From: an uncultured Opitutia bacterium
Lineage (GTDB): Bacteria > Verrucomicrobiota > Verrucomicrobiia > Opitutales > Coraliomargaritaceae
Length of the DNA stretch: 7,877 nucleotides
NCBI GenBank assembly: GCA_937899295.1
Contig: CALBPO010000281.1
Location: forward strand, 1-7,877
Direction: 5' to 3'
Positions within the stretch are counted from its first letter, which is position 1. Each line of letters opens with the position of its first letter. Below, one piece after another: positions 1-6,315 of this stretch. A model generated the notes under the pieces. That model was not told where the DNA came from. It did no database searches and was given only the letters and a program-made list of their open reading frames with translations. The position numbers were made by a program, and so were the translations under genes.

Positions 1-71
1 ACGAGTTGCGAGCGGCCTTGGACAAGGAACACTCCTACGTCGTCGTGCCGAACCTCTTGTGCCTCCCCTAA
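1..71 (+). CDS. 3' end of an unidentified gene (partial, tentative)
   Basis: Reading from base 3, the frame gives the 22-residue tail ELRAALDKEHSYVVVPNLLC followed by LP and a TAA stop at 69-71. The third codon positions are almost all G or C, unlike the AT-rich sequence that starts near base 97, and the residue mix is protein-like (an amphipathic stretch, then a V-V-V-P strand). A short GC-rich inverted repeat begins right after the stop, as expected at a gene end. The gene starts outside the window and I do not recognise the family. A second frame (from base 1) is also open through this stretch but gives a Cys/Arg/Thr/Pro-rich sequence that looks less like a protein. The call rests on only 22 codons, so it is tentative. 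Confidence 0.35.
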   Translation, partial: ELRAALDKEHSYVVVPNLLCLP

Positions 72-95
72 GCGGCCAGCCTATACGTGGCCTGC
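72..95 (+). terminator. candidate hairpin after the partial gene
   Basis: GGCCA (74-78) pairs with TGGCC (88-92) around a 9-base loop, and two more GC pairs can form outside it (72-73 with 94-95) if T93 is bulged. It lies directly after the TAA at 69-71 and is followed by only three Ts (97-99). The position suits a terminator, but the T-tract is poor and the stem is short. Confidence 0.3.
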
Positions 96-96
96 G

Positions 97-148
97 TTTC
101 AATTGGATTCAATAGGATTTCAATTGGATTCAATAGGAATATATAGGA
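97..148. repeat. tandem repeat of 10-11 bp units (21-bp double unit)
   Basis: Two perfect tandem copies of a 21-base unit occupy 97-117 and 118-138. Each copy splits into two related halves, TTTCAATTGGA (11) and TTCAATAGGA (10). A fifth, diverged half unit, ATATATAGGA, follows at 139-148. The GGA element therefore recurs at 105, 115, 126, 136 and 146, close to 10.5 bases, which is one turn of B-DNA. The repeat lies in non-coding sequence just upstream of the phased A-tract block and may belong to the same structure. Confidence 0.8.
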
Positions 149-212
149 AAGTAGCTCTCAAATATCGATTTATTTTGGAAAATAGCTTTCAGGAGCATCA
201 TACCAGGAAGCC
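149..212. other. AT-rich spacer between the two repeat blocks
   Basis: No gene or clear repeat is visible here. GGA triplets at 177, 192 and 206 may be decayed members of the preceding repeat, but the phasing is no longer regular. The whole stretch 72-432 (361 bases) contains no gene I would accept. Confidence 0.5.
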
Positions 213-380
213 AAAAATACATAAGGCCAGAAAAAGTATGCAAAACCAATTAACCCCCATAAAAACCTGTTCAAAACCTATGAAATCCTGCATAAAACCT
301 AGAAAAGCTTATCAAAACATACATAAAACCCATACAAACCTATATAGAACCTAGAAAAAACCTATATAGAACCTATATAA
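213..380. repeat. helically phased A-tract block, predicted curved DNA
   Basis: Short runs of A, all on the plus strand, recur about once per helical turn: 213-217, 231-235, 242-245, 261-265, 273-276, 283-285, 294-297, 303-306, 314-317, 325-328, 336-338 and 355-360, with shorter AA steps filling several gaps (224, 252, 348, 370). Most end in CC or CCT. The 3' junctions fall near 246, 256, 266, 277, 287, 298, 307, 318, 329, 339, 350, 361 and 372, which is 126 bases over 12 intervals, or 10.5 bases each. Runs of 3-6 A in phase with the helix are the established signature of intrinsically bent DNA. The block lies between the 3' ends of two apparently convergent genes, so a role as a simple promoter bend is not obvious. 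It could be a nucleoid-protein site, a topological element between convergent transcripts, or a degenerate repeat without function. Confidence 0.65.
336..375. repeat. 18-bp perfect direct repeat
   Basis: AAACCTATATAGAACCTA occurs at 336-353 and again at 358-375, offset by 22 bases (about two helical turns). These are the best preserved units of the phased A-tract block. Confidence 0.75.
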
Positions 381-387
381 GCTTACA

Positions 388-402
388 CCCTACTCGATAG
401 GG
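388..402 (-). terminator. candidate hairpin downstream of the minus-strand gene
   Basis: CCCTA (388-392) and TAGGG (398-402) form a perfect 5-bp stem with a 5-base loop, about 30 bases past the stop codon of the minus-strand gene. No T-tract follows in the minus direction, so it would be a weak terminator at best. Confidence 0.25.
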
Positions 403-418
403 CCCTCGCTGCCATGAC
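402..418. repeat. GC-rich 17-base motif, copy 1
   Basis: GCCCTCGCTGCCATGAC here matches 16 of 17 bases of GCCCTCGCTGCGATGAC at 7811-7827, in the same orientation. Both copies are intergenic, near the two window flanks. This suggests a short dispersed intergenic repeat, but two copies are not enough to define one. Confidence 0.45.
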
Positions 419-432
419 CAAACTGACAGAAA

Positions 433-2442
433 TTAATCTTCGCCGTAACGAACTCTATAAAATCGTTTCGTAGCGACATCGCTCAAATCCTTCAGCTCAA
501 TAGTGAGTTCTGGCTTCTCCTGATCTGAGTTATCATTATGCGCAGCTTTTATGGTGTATCGAACATTTTCGCCGCCAATGTCGTTAATGCTACCAATCTC
601 CGGGCTTACTCTCAAATGCAGGTATTTTCCCCCGCTATAATCCGGATTAGAATTATAAAATTGCCACAAGTAATCACTCAATCGGCTCACTGGACTGCTC
701 GTTACCCTCACCGATTGCGTTTCTGAATCCGTGCCTGCAATGAGATCATTCAAGAATGCATCCTGTAATTTAACTAAGTTAGTGTTACCTGTAGAGATCT
801 CATGGTAATCGAACAAACCATCTCCATCAGGATCGGTGCCATTAGAATCATAAATCCCTAAAGACCATAAATCTGCATCAAAATCAGTCTTTTGATTGAG
901 TCTCTCTACCGTAACTGCAACAGTCGCGCTGTGAATTTGCTCGTCGCTTCCAATATTCGGAAGTTCGAAGACGAGGACTGCATTACGACCACCACTAGGG
1001 CTTGAAGTAGTCGATCCGACTGCCAGCGTAGAATATGAATAGGCATCAATTGCTACTGGAGGCGTTGCCGATCGAAGCACATGATCTCCATTATTTCCGA
1101 TCACACTAACAGAGTTTAGCGACACATCTGTATCGTACCCATCTTCATCAACTATGGCCGTTTCCGAAATCGAGGCGTAGTCACCGAAGGTAGGGTCCGC
1201 TGCCGAAAAAGGATTGAATGAAGCACTATTTGAAGCCGTATTCCAGGTATAGTAATTTGTTCCAAATCCAGAGGCTGCATCATTATCGTCTGAATCAAAA
1301 TCGAATGGACCAAAATCAATATTATAGCGCAGCTGGCCGGGATTGTAATCGATCGTTACACGCATCGCAGCAAGTTCGATATATCCATCCTCGTGAGTCG
1401 TACCAATACTGCCTGATATGGTGGCGCCACTTGTCACGCCAGATACTTGAGCGACTTGCTTAAAAGTCGCTGTCTGGTTAAGCACATCTACGCTATCATC
1501 CCAGATGTCTGTCTGAATGGAATTAAATAGAGAAAAAGTACCGCTTGAATACTGAGATGGCGTTGGCAGAAACTCAACTGTAACAGTAGCGGGCGAACTG
1601 AGCGTACCCATCTCTATACTCCAAGAAGTTGGACTATCCGTATTGTCGTATAATAAATCGCGGTATGTGATTGAGGAAGTATTTCCATAATTGTATAAAC
1701 TTATCGCACCGAAACTAACTGTAAACGGCTCGAGTGCCCTCTTAGTGACGTTAATCGATTCCAGAACATTGTTATTCTGATTAATGCTAGAAATTTCACC
1801 AATACTCACAATATTTCCCTCTGTTTGTGATATGATATCACCAACCATAAAAGTGCAAGTGCCCCCAGATTGTAGTACTAGAATAGTTTGGTTTGATAAA
1901 TCTTGATAATCTGGATCGCTACGTTCTCGCCAATAGGCACGGTGATAGAAGGGGCTAATTGCTATTTGCGCGTCTATCCAGTCTACAAAGCTGTCATCTC
2001 CTGGAGACCCAAAGGTATTTGAGTTTACATTAGGGAAGCCATCTATCTCGGCGCGTGATGGGCCGAAGGTTGCCTGCATTAAGAAACGAGATGCTAATTC
2101 CCGATTGGAACTTGCGTTTATTGTGCTGGTTGAGCGCTTCCGGTAGAAACCCTTTTCACCCATTGCCATGACCATGGCTTGATCGGTGCTTCCTGCCACC
2201 GCGCTTAAGTCATATGCATGAGGAAAAATGGTTTCCCACTGATTTTCGTAGTTCCTCGCTACCGGAATCCAATTTTCAAGATCACTCGAAAACTCAATAA
2301 TTTCAATCGGATCAATTTTCTCCTTAAGCAGCAGTTCGGTTTCGGCCCCGTCTGGCGTGATGGAAAAAGAGTCTGTTATGGCAAATGTGCACAGTGGAGC
2401 GACAAGAAATACTCCGAGTAAAGTGGAAAGAAAAAAGCGCAT
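433..2442 (-). CDS. Exported protein with partial DUF1800-like N-terminal segment
   Basis: This is a 669-residue predicted secreted protein of unknown function. Residues 1-21 form a signal peptide with a basic start, a hydrophobic core and a C-T-F-A end. Residues about 45-103 contain SSDLENW and end in FYRKR, a motif pair common in verrucomicrobial exported proteins. Residues 116-175 (LASRFLMQATFGPSRAEIDG, then FVDWIDAQ) look like the beginning of a DUF1800 protein. The rest of a DUF1800 domain is not visible: residues 190-500 are Ser/Thr/Asn/Asp-rich and beta-like. Residues 505-650 resemble a DNRLRE-like beta domain (TVERLNQKTDFDADLWSLGI early, KPELTIE late) interrupted by a segment with DPDGDGLFDYHE (538-549), a possible calcium-binding loop. 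The C-terminus RFYRVR (660-665) repeats the FYR motif. No Shine-Dalgarno is visible upstream of the ATG. Base composition is more AT-rich than the neighbouring operon. The existence of the gene is well supported. Its role, perhaps surface adhesion or carbohydrate binding, is inference. Confidence 0.85.
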   Translation of the reverse strand: MRFFLSTLLGVFLVAPLCTFAITDSFSITPDGAETELLLKEKIDPIEIIEFSSDLENWIPVARNYENQWETIFPHAYDLSAVAGSTDQAMVMAMGEKGFYRKRSTSTINASSNRELASRFLMQATFGPSRAEIDGFPNVNSNTFGSPGDDSFVDWIDAQIAISPFYHRAYWRERSDPDYQDLSNQTILVLQSGGTCTFMVGDIISQTEGNIVSIGEISSINQNNNVLESINVTKRALEPFTVSFGAISLYNYGNTSSITYRDLLYDNTDSPTSWSIEMGTLSSPATVTVEFLPTPSQYSSGTFSLFNSIQTDIWDDSVDVLNQTATFKQVAQVSGVTSGATISGSIGTTHEDGYIELAAMRVTIDYNPGQLRYNIDFGPFDFDSDDNDAASGFGTNYYTWNTASNSASFNPFSAADPTFGDYASISETAIVDEDGYDTDVSLNSVSVIGNNGDHVLRSATPPVAIDAYSYSTLAVGSTTSSPSGGRNAVLVFELPNIGSDEQIHSATVAVTVERLNQKTDFDADLWSLGIYDSNGTDPDGDGLFDYHEISTGNTNLVKLQDAFLNDLIAGTDSETQSVRVTSSPVSRLSDYLWQFYNSNPDYSGGKYLHLRVSPEIGSINDIGGENVRYTIKAAHNDNSDQEKPELTIELKDLSDVATKRFYRVRYGED

Positions 2443-2453
2443 TTTTGGGGTAA

Positions 2454-2486
2454 TTAGCTGAATTCACTAAACGTTAAGTAAGCTAA
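2454..2486. promoter_or_regulatory. Nested inverted repeats just upstream of the minus-strand gene
   Basis: TTAGCT (2454-2459) is mirrored by AGCTAA (2481-2486). The 21-base interval contains a near-palindrome, CTAAACGTTAAG (2467-2478), centred on AACGTT. The structure begins 11 bases upstream of the minus-strand start codon, so it would sit in that gene's leader or operator. A second small inverted repeat, TTCAT/ATGAA (2492-2506), lies next to it. No factor can be named. Confidence 0.3.
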
Positions 2487-2560
2487 TAAGTTTCATGATT
2501 AATGAATCTTATGTAAACTAAACATTTTCATGGCTATTGCAAATCCATATCTTAGGCGAA

Positions 2561-2582
2561 GTTAGTTTTACTAAAATTTAAC
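2561..2582. promoter_or_regulatory. Imperfect palindrome in the divergent intergenic region
   Basis: The core TTTTACTAAAA is a perfect inverted repeat around a single C, flanked by GTTA on the left and TAAC on the right. It lies about 45 bases upstream of the likely -10 element for rpmH and could be an operator or UP-like AT-rich element. AT-rich palindromes also arise easily by chance. Confidence 0.25.
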
Positions 2583-2624
2583 CTTTCTCAGCTTTTTGCG
2601 ACCCGAAAAAGAGGCGCAAATCTC

Positions 2625-2642
2625 TATGATCGTGCCTTGACA
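2625..2642 (+). promoter_or_regulatory. Candidate promoter for rpmH-rnpA-yidD-yidC
   Basis: TATGAT (2625-2630) is a good sigma-70-type -10 element, but no good -35 sits 16-18 bases upstream. A perfect -35 hexamer, TTGACA, lies at 2637-2642, but its matching -10 position (about 2660-2665) is TTTTCC, a poor match. The promoter is likely within this stretch, but which element is used cannot be decided by eye. With TATGAT, the leader would be about 60 bases and would include a small GGGG/CCCC hairpin (2655-2669). Confidence 0.35.
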
Positions 2643-2681
2643 GCAGTAAGGGCAGGGGTTTTCCTCCCCGCTTTCCCATTT

Positions 2682-2687
2682 AGAGGA
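2682..2687 (+). promoter_or_regulatory. Ribosome binding site of rpmH
   Basis: AGAGGA lies 10 bases before the ATG at 2698. It is the clearest Shine-Dalgarno sequence in the window and supports that start. Confidence 0.6.
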
Positions 2688-2697
2688 CACTTTTCTT

Positions 2698-2832
2698 ATG
2701 AAACCAACCTATCGACCTTCCAAGCTACGTCGCGCTCGCAAATTCGGCTTTCGCGCCCGTAATTCAACACACTCTGGCCGCAAGGTTCTAGCTGCGCGTC
2801 GCGCAAAGGGCCGTCATCGTCTAGCTGCCTAG
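2698..2832 (+). CDS. rpmH: 50S ribosomal protein L34
   Basis: This 44-residue protein begins [20 protein letters not shown] and ends GRHRLAA. It has the standard length and very basic composition of bacterial L34, with the conserved RPSK-x-RRAR-x-FGFRAR and A-x-RRAKGR-x-RL blocks. L34 is a small component of the large ribosomal subunit that packs against 23S rRNA. It is the first gene of the cluster, and rnpA starts 29 bases after its stop, the classic rpmH-rnpA pairing. In many bacteria dnaA lies upstream of rpmH. Here the upstream neighbour is instead a divergent exported-protein gene, and I saw no DnaA-box cluster. The identification is secure. Confidence 0.97.
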   Translation: MKPTYRPSKLRRARKFGFRARNSTHSGRKVLAARRAKGRHRLAA

Positions 2833-2861
2833 GCCTTGTTTTTTGGTGTATTATCGAGGCC

Positions 2862-3230
2862 ATGGGTATCCCGGCTTCCAATCGCCTGCGCAAGCCACGC
2901 GAATTTCAAGGAGTCCGCAGTTTGGGTCATCGTATCCAATGCGGACCTTTCATTATTCAGTGCCACGTGTCGCAGGCAGATACGGCCCCGCGTCTGGGTA
3001 TTATCGCAAGTCGCCGTGTAGGTAATGCCGTCAAGCGCAACTATGGGAAGCGTATCTTCCGCGAGCTCTTTAGAAAGCATGCCACGGAATTACCTCGGGG
3101 CAGTGAATTGGTGATTGTGCTACGCAGTCATTTTAACCGTCATAGTTTTGAGGATCTGGAAGCGCGTTTGCTCCGTGCCTGTCGCACAATCCAAAAAAAA
3201 CAAGTCTCTGATATCGCTACCGACTCATGA
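2862..3230 (+). CDS. rnpA: Ribonuclease P protein component
   Basis: This is the protein subunit of RNase P, which helps the catalytic RNA bind precursor tRNA and remove its 5' leader. The 122-residue length is typical. The N-terminus, with [12 protein letters not shown] at 7-18, matches the usual start of the family and supports the ATG at 2862. The signature 'RNR' helix is at 51-67: [17 protein letters not shown]. In most homologues the segment after N60 reads R-x-x-KR. Here it is Y61-G62-K63-R64, so one basic position is aromatic while the rest of the basic patch is intact. A GAGG (2856-2859) sits only two bases from the ATG, too close for an ideal Shine-Dalgarno. Translation may depend on coupling from rpmH. 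The stop overlaps the yidD start (ATGA, 3227-3230). Confidence 0.95.
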   Translation: MGIPASNRLRKPREFQGVRSLGHRIQCGPFIIQCHVSQADTAPRLGIIASRRVGNAVKRNYGKRIFRELFRKHATELPRGSELVIVLRSHFNRHSFEDLEARLLRACRTIQKKQVSDIATDS

Positions 3231-3565
3231 ACTTTTGCCAAAAGATCCAGCGTATTTTGACTGCGCGTCCATCCATACTTTCGCGCTTTGCGGCCTTGCT
3301 GGTGCGAGTTTACCAGTGGGTGCTTTCACCGCTCAAACAGATTTTATTTGGCACTTCCTGCGGCTGCCGTTTTCAACCCACTTGCTCCTGCTACACGCGT
3401 GACGCGCTTTTGAGCCACGGCTTTTTTTATGGCACTTGGTTAGGTTTGCGGCGGATTTTACGCTGCCACCCTTGGCATCCGGGCGGATATGACCCCGTTC
3501 CAGACTTGAAAAACGACTCAAAGCACGACATTTCACCACCTTTCAATAATCATTTAGATGGATAA
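3227..3565 (+). CDS. yidD: Membrane protein insertion efficiency factor YidD
   Basis: YidD is a small, basic, membrane-associated protein that assists YidC-dependent insertion of inner-membrane proteins. This 112-residue copy shows the family core: [11 protein letters not shown] (26-36) in an amphipathic N-terminal helix, the cysteine block [10 protein letters not shown] (47-56), SHG (63-65), and the hallmark [14 protein letters not shown] (79-92). The last 20 residues are a polar tail that partly results from reading into the start of yidC. It overlaps rnpA by 4 bases (ATGA) and yidC by 8 bases (3558-3565), so the three genes are almost certainly translated from one message with coupling. 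No independent Shine-Dalgarno is evident. Confidence 0.95.
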   Translation: MNFCQKIQRILTARPSILSRFAALLVRVYQWVLSPLKQILFGTSCGCRFQPTCSCYTRDALLSHGFFYGTWLGLRRILRCHPWHPGGYDPVPDLKNDSKHDISPPFNNHLDG

Positions 3566-5402
3566 AAAGAACACATTCTTAGGGCTAGTTTTCATGGCAG
3601 CTGGTATCGGCTTCATGTTTTGGCAGAGCCAACAAATCGAAAAGCAGCGCATCGAGCAGCTCAAGCAGGCAGAAACGCTACAAGCGCCTGCGGGTCAATC
3701 GACCACGCCAGCTGACGCTGCCTTGGTGGCAACCGACGCGGCAAGCTCTGCCTTCAACTCCAAGTCTTCGGTTTCGGTCTCTGATCTTTTTCAGCAGGTC
3801 GAAGCGGTTGAGGTCGAGGCCGCCACCAAGCCACTCTCTCCAGAGAGCACGGTTGCGCTTTACAACGATTACATAGAGGCTGTCTTCACCACTCGCGGCG
3901 GCGCAATTCAGACGGTCTCTTTTCTCCAGACTAAAAGCGGCGAGCGTGATGACTACGTATTTAACAAAGGTGGCCTCCTGCCAGCGCTGAGCCTGAGCTT
4001 AAACTCGGGTGATGGTGAGATTCGAGAGTTTGACCTCGATTACCACATCGAGCAGCAGTCCTCTGATTCTGTCACTTTTGTACTCGATAGCGGCGAGGGG
4101 CTAAGCATTCGTCGTGAGTATCGCATCGCATCGACTGGCTCTGTGGATGAGCCTTACACGATCGAGCACAGCACCACCTTTAAGAACAACTCGACCTCCG
4201 CAATGGCGCTTTCCACTATTTATTTCAATCTCGGCACGGCGCGTCCTATTACCGAGGAAATGATCGGTGTTAACTTTCTTAATGTCGGTTACTTCGACGG
4301 GCAAGATGCTGAGTTCATCCCGATTAAGAAGTTAACAGGGGGCAAAGGCTTCCTCGGAATCGGCGCGAGCAACCCCAAGGACGTGATTGCAGAAGCGGCA
4401 CGCATTGAGTGGTCGTCGGTTAAAAATCAGTTTTTTGCGAGCGTGCTTTCCTCGGGAACGGTCGCCAACAATGTCTTTGTCTACCCCGTCGAGGCCCCCT
4501 CCGATGTCATTAATCAGCCTGGCCGTCTTGGTATCTCAGGTAGCGTTGGCTACGAACTTGGCACACTCACTGCGGGCGAGTCGAAGTCCTTAGATTTCCA
4601 ATATTTTGTAGGCCCCAAGGAGTTTAAGCGTCTCCAGGCTATGGGTAACGAGCAAGACCTCGTCATGCAGTTCGGTTTTCTCGGCTTCTTCAGTAAATTA
4701 TTACTCGCATTCATGTATTTGATCCACTCCGTCGTCCCAAGCTGGGGCTGGTCCATCGTGATCATGACGATCTGCATCAAGCTTCTCTTCTGGCCACTCA
4801 CGGCTAAGGCTAGCCGCTCGCAAAAACGCATGGCTTCCATTCAGGGCCCCATGGCGGAGCTCAAGGAAAAGCACAAAGATAACCCTCAGAAAATGCAGCA
4901 GGAGACACTCAAGCTATTTAAAGAGCATCAGGTCAATCCTGTGGCTGGCTGCCTTCCTATGCTGATCCAGATGCCCATTTTCCTGGGCCTCTTTTACATG
5001 CTACGCACCGCATCCGAGCTTCGCTTCGAGCCATTTCTATGGGTTTCTGACTTATCGCTACCCGATACTCAGTTCGTGGTCGGTGGTTTCCCGATCAACA
5101 TTCTCCCCATGATTATGGGTGTGACCATGTTCTTGCAGATGAGCATGATGCCCGTTTCGCCTGCGGCAGACCCCATGCAGCAGAAGATCTTCAAGTTCCT
5201 GCCCTTCATCTTCTTGATTTTCCTCTATAATTTCTCCTCCGGCCTCGTACTCTACTGGACGGTACAAAACATCCTCACCATTATCCAACAGAAGATCATT
5301 AACAGTCGTCCCGATGAGCCACTAAAACCAGTCGCAGTAGGGGTTGAGACAAAGTCAAAAGGCAAGGGCGGTGCGCCTCGCACCAAACCAAAGCGTAAAT
5401 AA
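3558..5402 (+). CDS. yidC: Membrane protein insertase YidC
   Basis: YidC inserts and folds inner-membrane proteins, alone or with SecYEG. The 614-residue protein has the diderm layout. A first membrane segment lies at about 6-22. A low-complexity Ala/Gln/Ser/Val linker (about 35-95) follows, then a periplasmic beta domain (about 100-350). The conserved insertase core (about 370-580) has membrane segments near 393-415, 458-481, 508-530 and 547-575. Core signatures are [20 protein letters not shown] (459-478), [12 protein letters not shown] (538-549) and [18 protein letters not shown] (561-578). The cytoplasmic loop after segment 2 (416-457) is basic and helical, as expected. The groove arginine of E. 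coli YidC (R366) aligns with K408 ([11 protein letters not shown]), a charge-conserving change also found in Alb3-type homologues. The C-terminus is a Lys/Arg/Gly tail (598-614) that may contact ribosomes. The ATG lies inside yidD, consistent with translational coupling. Confidence 0.97.
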   Translation: MDKKNTFLGLVFMAAGIGFMFWQSQQIEKQRIEQLKQAETLQAPAGQSTTPADAALVATDAASSAFNSKSSVSVSDLFQQVEAVEVEAATKPLSPESTVALYNDYIEAVFTTRGGAIQTVSFLQTKSGERDDYVFNKGGLLPALSLSLNSGDGEIREFDLDYHIEQQSSDSVTFVLDSGEGLSIRREYRIASTGSVDEPYTIEHSTTFKNNSTSAMALSTIYFNLGTARPITEEMIGVNFLNVGYFDGQDAEFIPIKKLTGGKGFLGIGASNPKDVIAEAARIEWSSVKNQFFASVLSSGTVANNVFVYPVEAPSDVINQPGRLGISGSVGYELGTLTAGESKSLDFQYFVGPKEFKRLQAMGNEQDLVMQFGFLGFFSKLLLAFMYLIHSVVPSWGWSIVIMTICIKLLFWPLTAKASRSQKRMASIQGPMAELKEKHKDNPQKMQQETLKLFKEHQVNPVAGCLPMLIQMPIFLGLFYMLRTASELRFEPFLWVSDLSLPDTQFVVGGFPINILPMIMGVTMFLQMSMMPVSPAADPMQQKIFKFLPFIFLIFLYNFSSGLVLYWTVQNILTIIQQKIINSRPDEPLKPVAVGVETKSKGKGGAPRTKPKRK

Positions 5403-5427
5403 TTGTATTCAGGTAGTTAATCTATTT

Positions 5428-5457
5428 AAATTTTCTGCTTTTCAGTATCTAAAATTT
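5428..5457 (+). other. Weak hairpin between yidC and yebC
   Basis: AAATTTT (5428-5434) and AAAATTT (5451-5457) can pair, with an inner CTG/CAG stem (5435-5437 with 5443-5445) and an unpaired TATCT bulge. The stem is nearly all AT and has no T-tract after it, so it is unlikely to stop transcription. It may be chance. Confidence 0.2.
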
Positions 5458-5473
5458 CCAGCATCTCACACTA

Positions 5474-6226
5474 ATGTCAGGACACAGTAAATGGGCCACA
5501 ATCAAACGTGCTAAAGGCGCGGCCGATGCCAAACGCGGTAAGATTTTCAGTGTGATCAGTAAGGACATCACCCTTGCGGCACGTGATGGGGGCGGCGATC
5601 CTGCTATGAACCCGCGCTTGCGAACAGTCATCGCAAAGGCTAAAGCGGCGAACATGCCCTCCGATAACGTCGATCGTGCGATCAAAAAAGGCACGGGTGA
5701 GTTACCAGGCGTGGTCTACGAAGAACTTGTTTACGAAGGCTACGGTGCAGGGGGTGTTGGTATAATTGTGGAGATCACAACCGATAATAAAAACCGCTCC
5801 GCATCTGAAGTTCGCAGCACCATGACTAAAAACGGGGGCAACCTCGCAGGCGTCGGCTCTGTCGCCTTCCAGTTTGATCGCAAGGGTCAAGTGATCATCG
5901 ATTCTCAAAAAATTGGCGAAGAAGCCCTTATGGATCTCGCACTTGAAGCCGGTGCGGAAGATATCAACAACCAGGGCGATCACTTCGAGGTCATCTGTCC
6001 GATGACAGAGTATGATACGCTATCTCAGGCACTTGAAGAAAAAGAGATCGAGACTGAGTCTTCCGAGCTCGCCTACCTTCCTAATATTATGGTGCCCGTC
6101 GAGGATATTGAGACTGCCCGTAAAGTGCTTCACCTAATCGAGAAACTCGACGATCTGGAGGATGTCAAGGCGGTGCACTCAAATATGGACATCGCTGAAG
6201 ATCTGCTTGGCGATACGGATGAGTAA
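5474..6226 (+). CDS. yebC: YebC/TACO1-family protein
   Basis: The protein is 250 residues, the usual family length, with all the standard blocks: MSGHSKWATIKRAKGAADAK (1-20), KRGKIF (20-25), GGGDPAMNPRLR (39-50), YEGYGAGGVGIIVE (87-100), TDNKNRSASEVR (103-114), GGNLAGVGSVAFQF (121-134) and a C-terminal LEDVKAVHSNM (228-238). Family members have long been annotated as transcriptional regulators. More recent work on YebC/TACO1 proteins points to a translation role, relieving ribosome stalling at proline-rich stretches. Which applies here cannot be read from the sequence. The gene follows yidC on the same strand after 71 bases without a convincing terminator, so read-through from the rpmH operon is plausible. 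No Shine-Dalgarno precedes the ATG, but the start is fixed by the invariant MSGHSKW. The acidic C-terminal tail is normal. Confidence 0.95.
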   Translation: MSGHSKWATIKRAKGAADAKRGKIFSVISKDITLAARDGGGDPAMNPRLRTVIAKAKAANMPSDNVDRAIKKGTGELPGVVYEELVYEGYGAGGVGIIVEITTDNKNRSASEVRSTMTKNGGNLAGVGSVAFQFDRKGQVIIDSQKIGEEALMDLALEAGAEDINNQGDHFEVICPMTEYDTLSQALEEKEIETESSELAYLPNIMVPVEDIETARKVLHLIEKLDDLEDVKAVHSNMDIAEDLLGDTDE

Positions 6227-6292
6227 ATTAGACCTTTCTAGAGTCCTAAAAACCACTTGCTAATTGAACCAAATTCATTCATACTGATTCTT

Positions 6293-6298
6293 TAATAT
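6293..6298 (+). promoter_or_regulatory. Possible -10 element for the small lipoprotein gene
   Basis: TAATAT lies 17 bases before the ATG at 6316. No good -35 is found at the right distance (TTGAAC at 6264-6269 would leave a 23-base spacer). The gene has no Shine-Dalgarno, so the predicted leader would be short. Weak evidence in AT-rich sequence. Confidence 0.2.
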
Positions 6299-6315
6299 AA
6301 ATCCCACGAATAAAA

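Noticed and set aside
103..354. 83-residue open frame as a real gene
   Set aside because: It would start at TTG inside a tandem repeat, has no ribosome binding site, is repeat-derived and lysine-rich, and its openness follows from the 21-base period.
213..380. CRISPR-like array
   Set aside because: The units are about 10.5 bases, degenerate and without unique spacers. The period matches the DNA helix, not repeat-spacer units, and no cas gene is present.
2443..2697. Replication origin next to rpmH
   Set aside because: rpmH is often near oriC, but I found no good TTATNCACA boxes and no dnaA in view. TTATGTAAA at 2509-2517 has two mismatches.
2829..3080. Minus-strand open frame across rnpA
   Set aside because: It overlaps the well-supported rnpA and the rpmH-rnpA gap, has no family resemblance, and is an antisense shadow.
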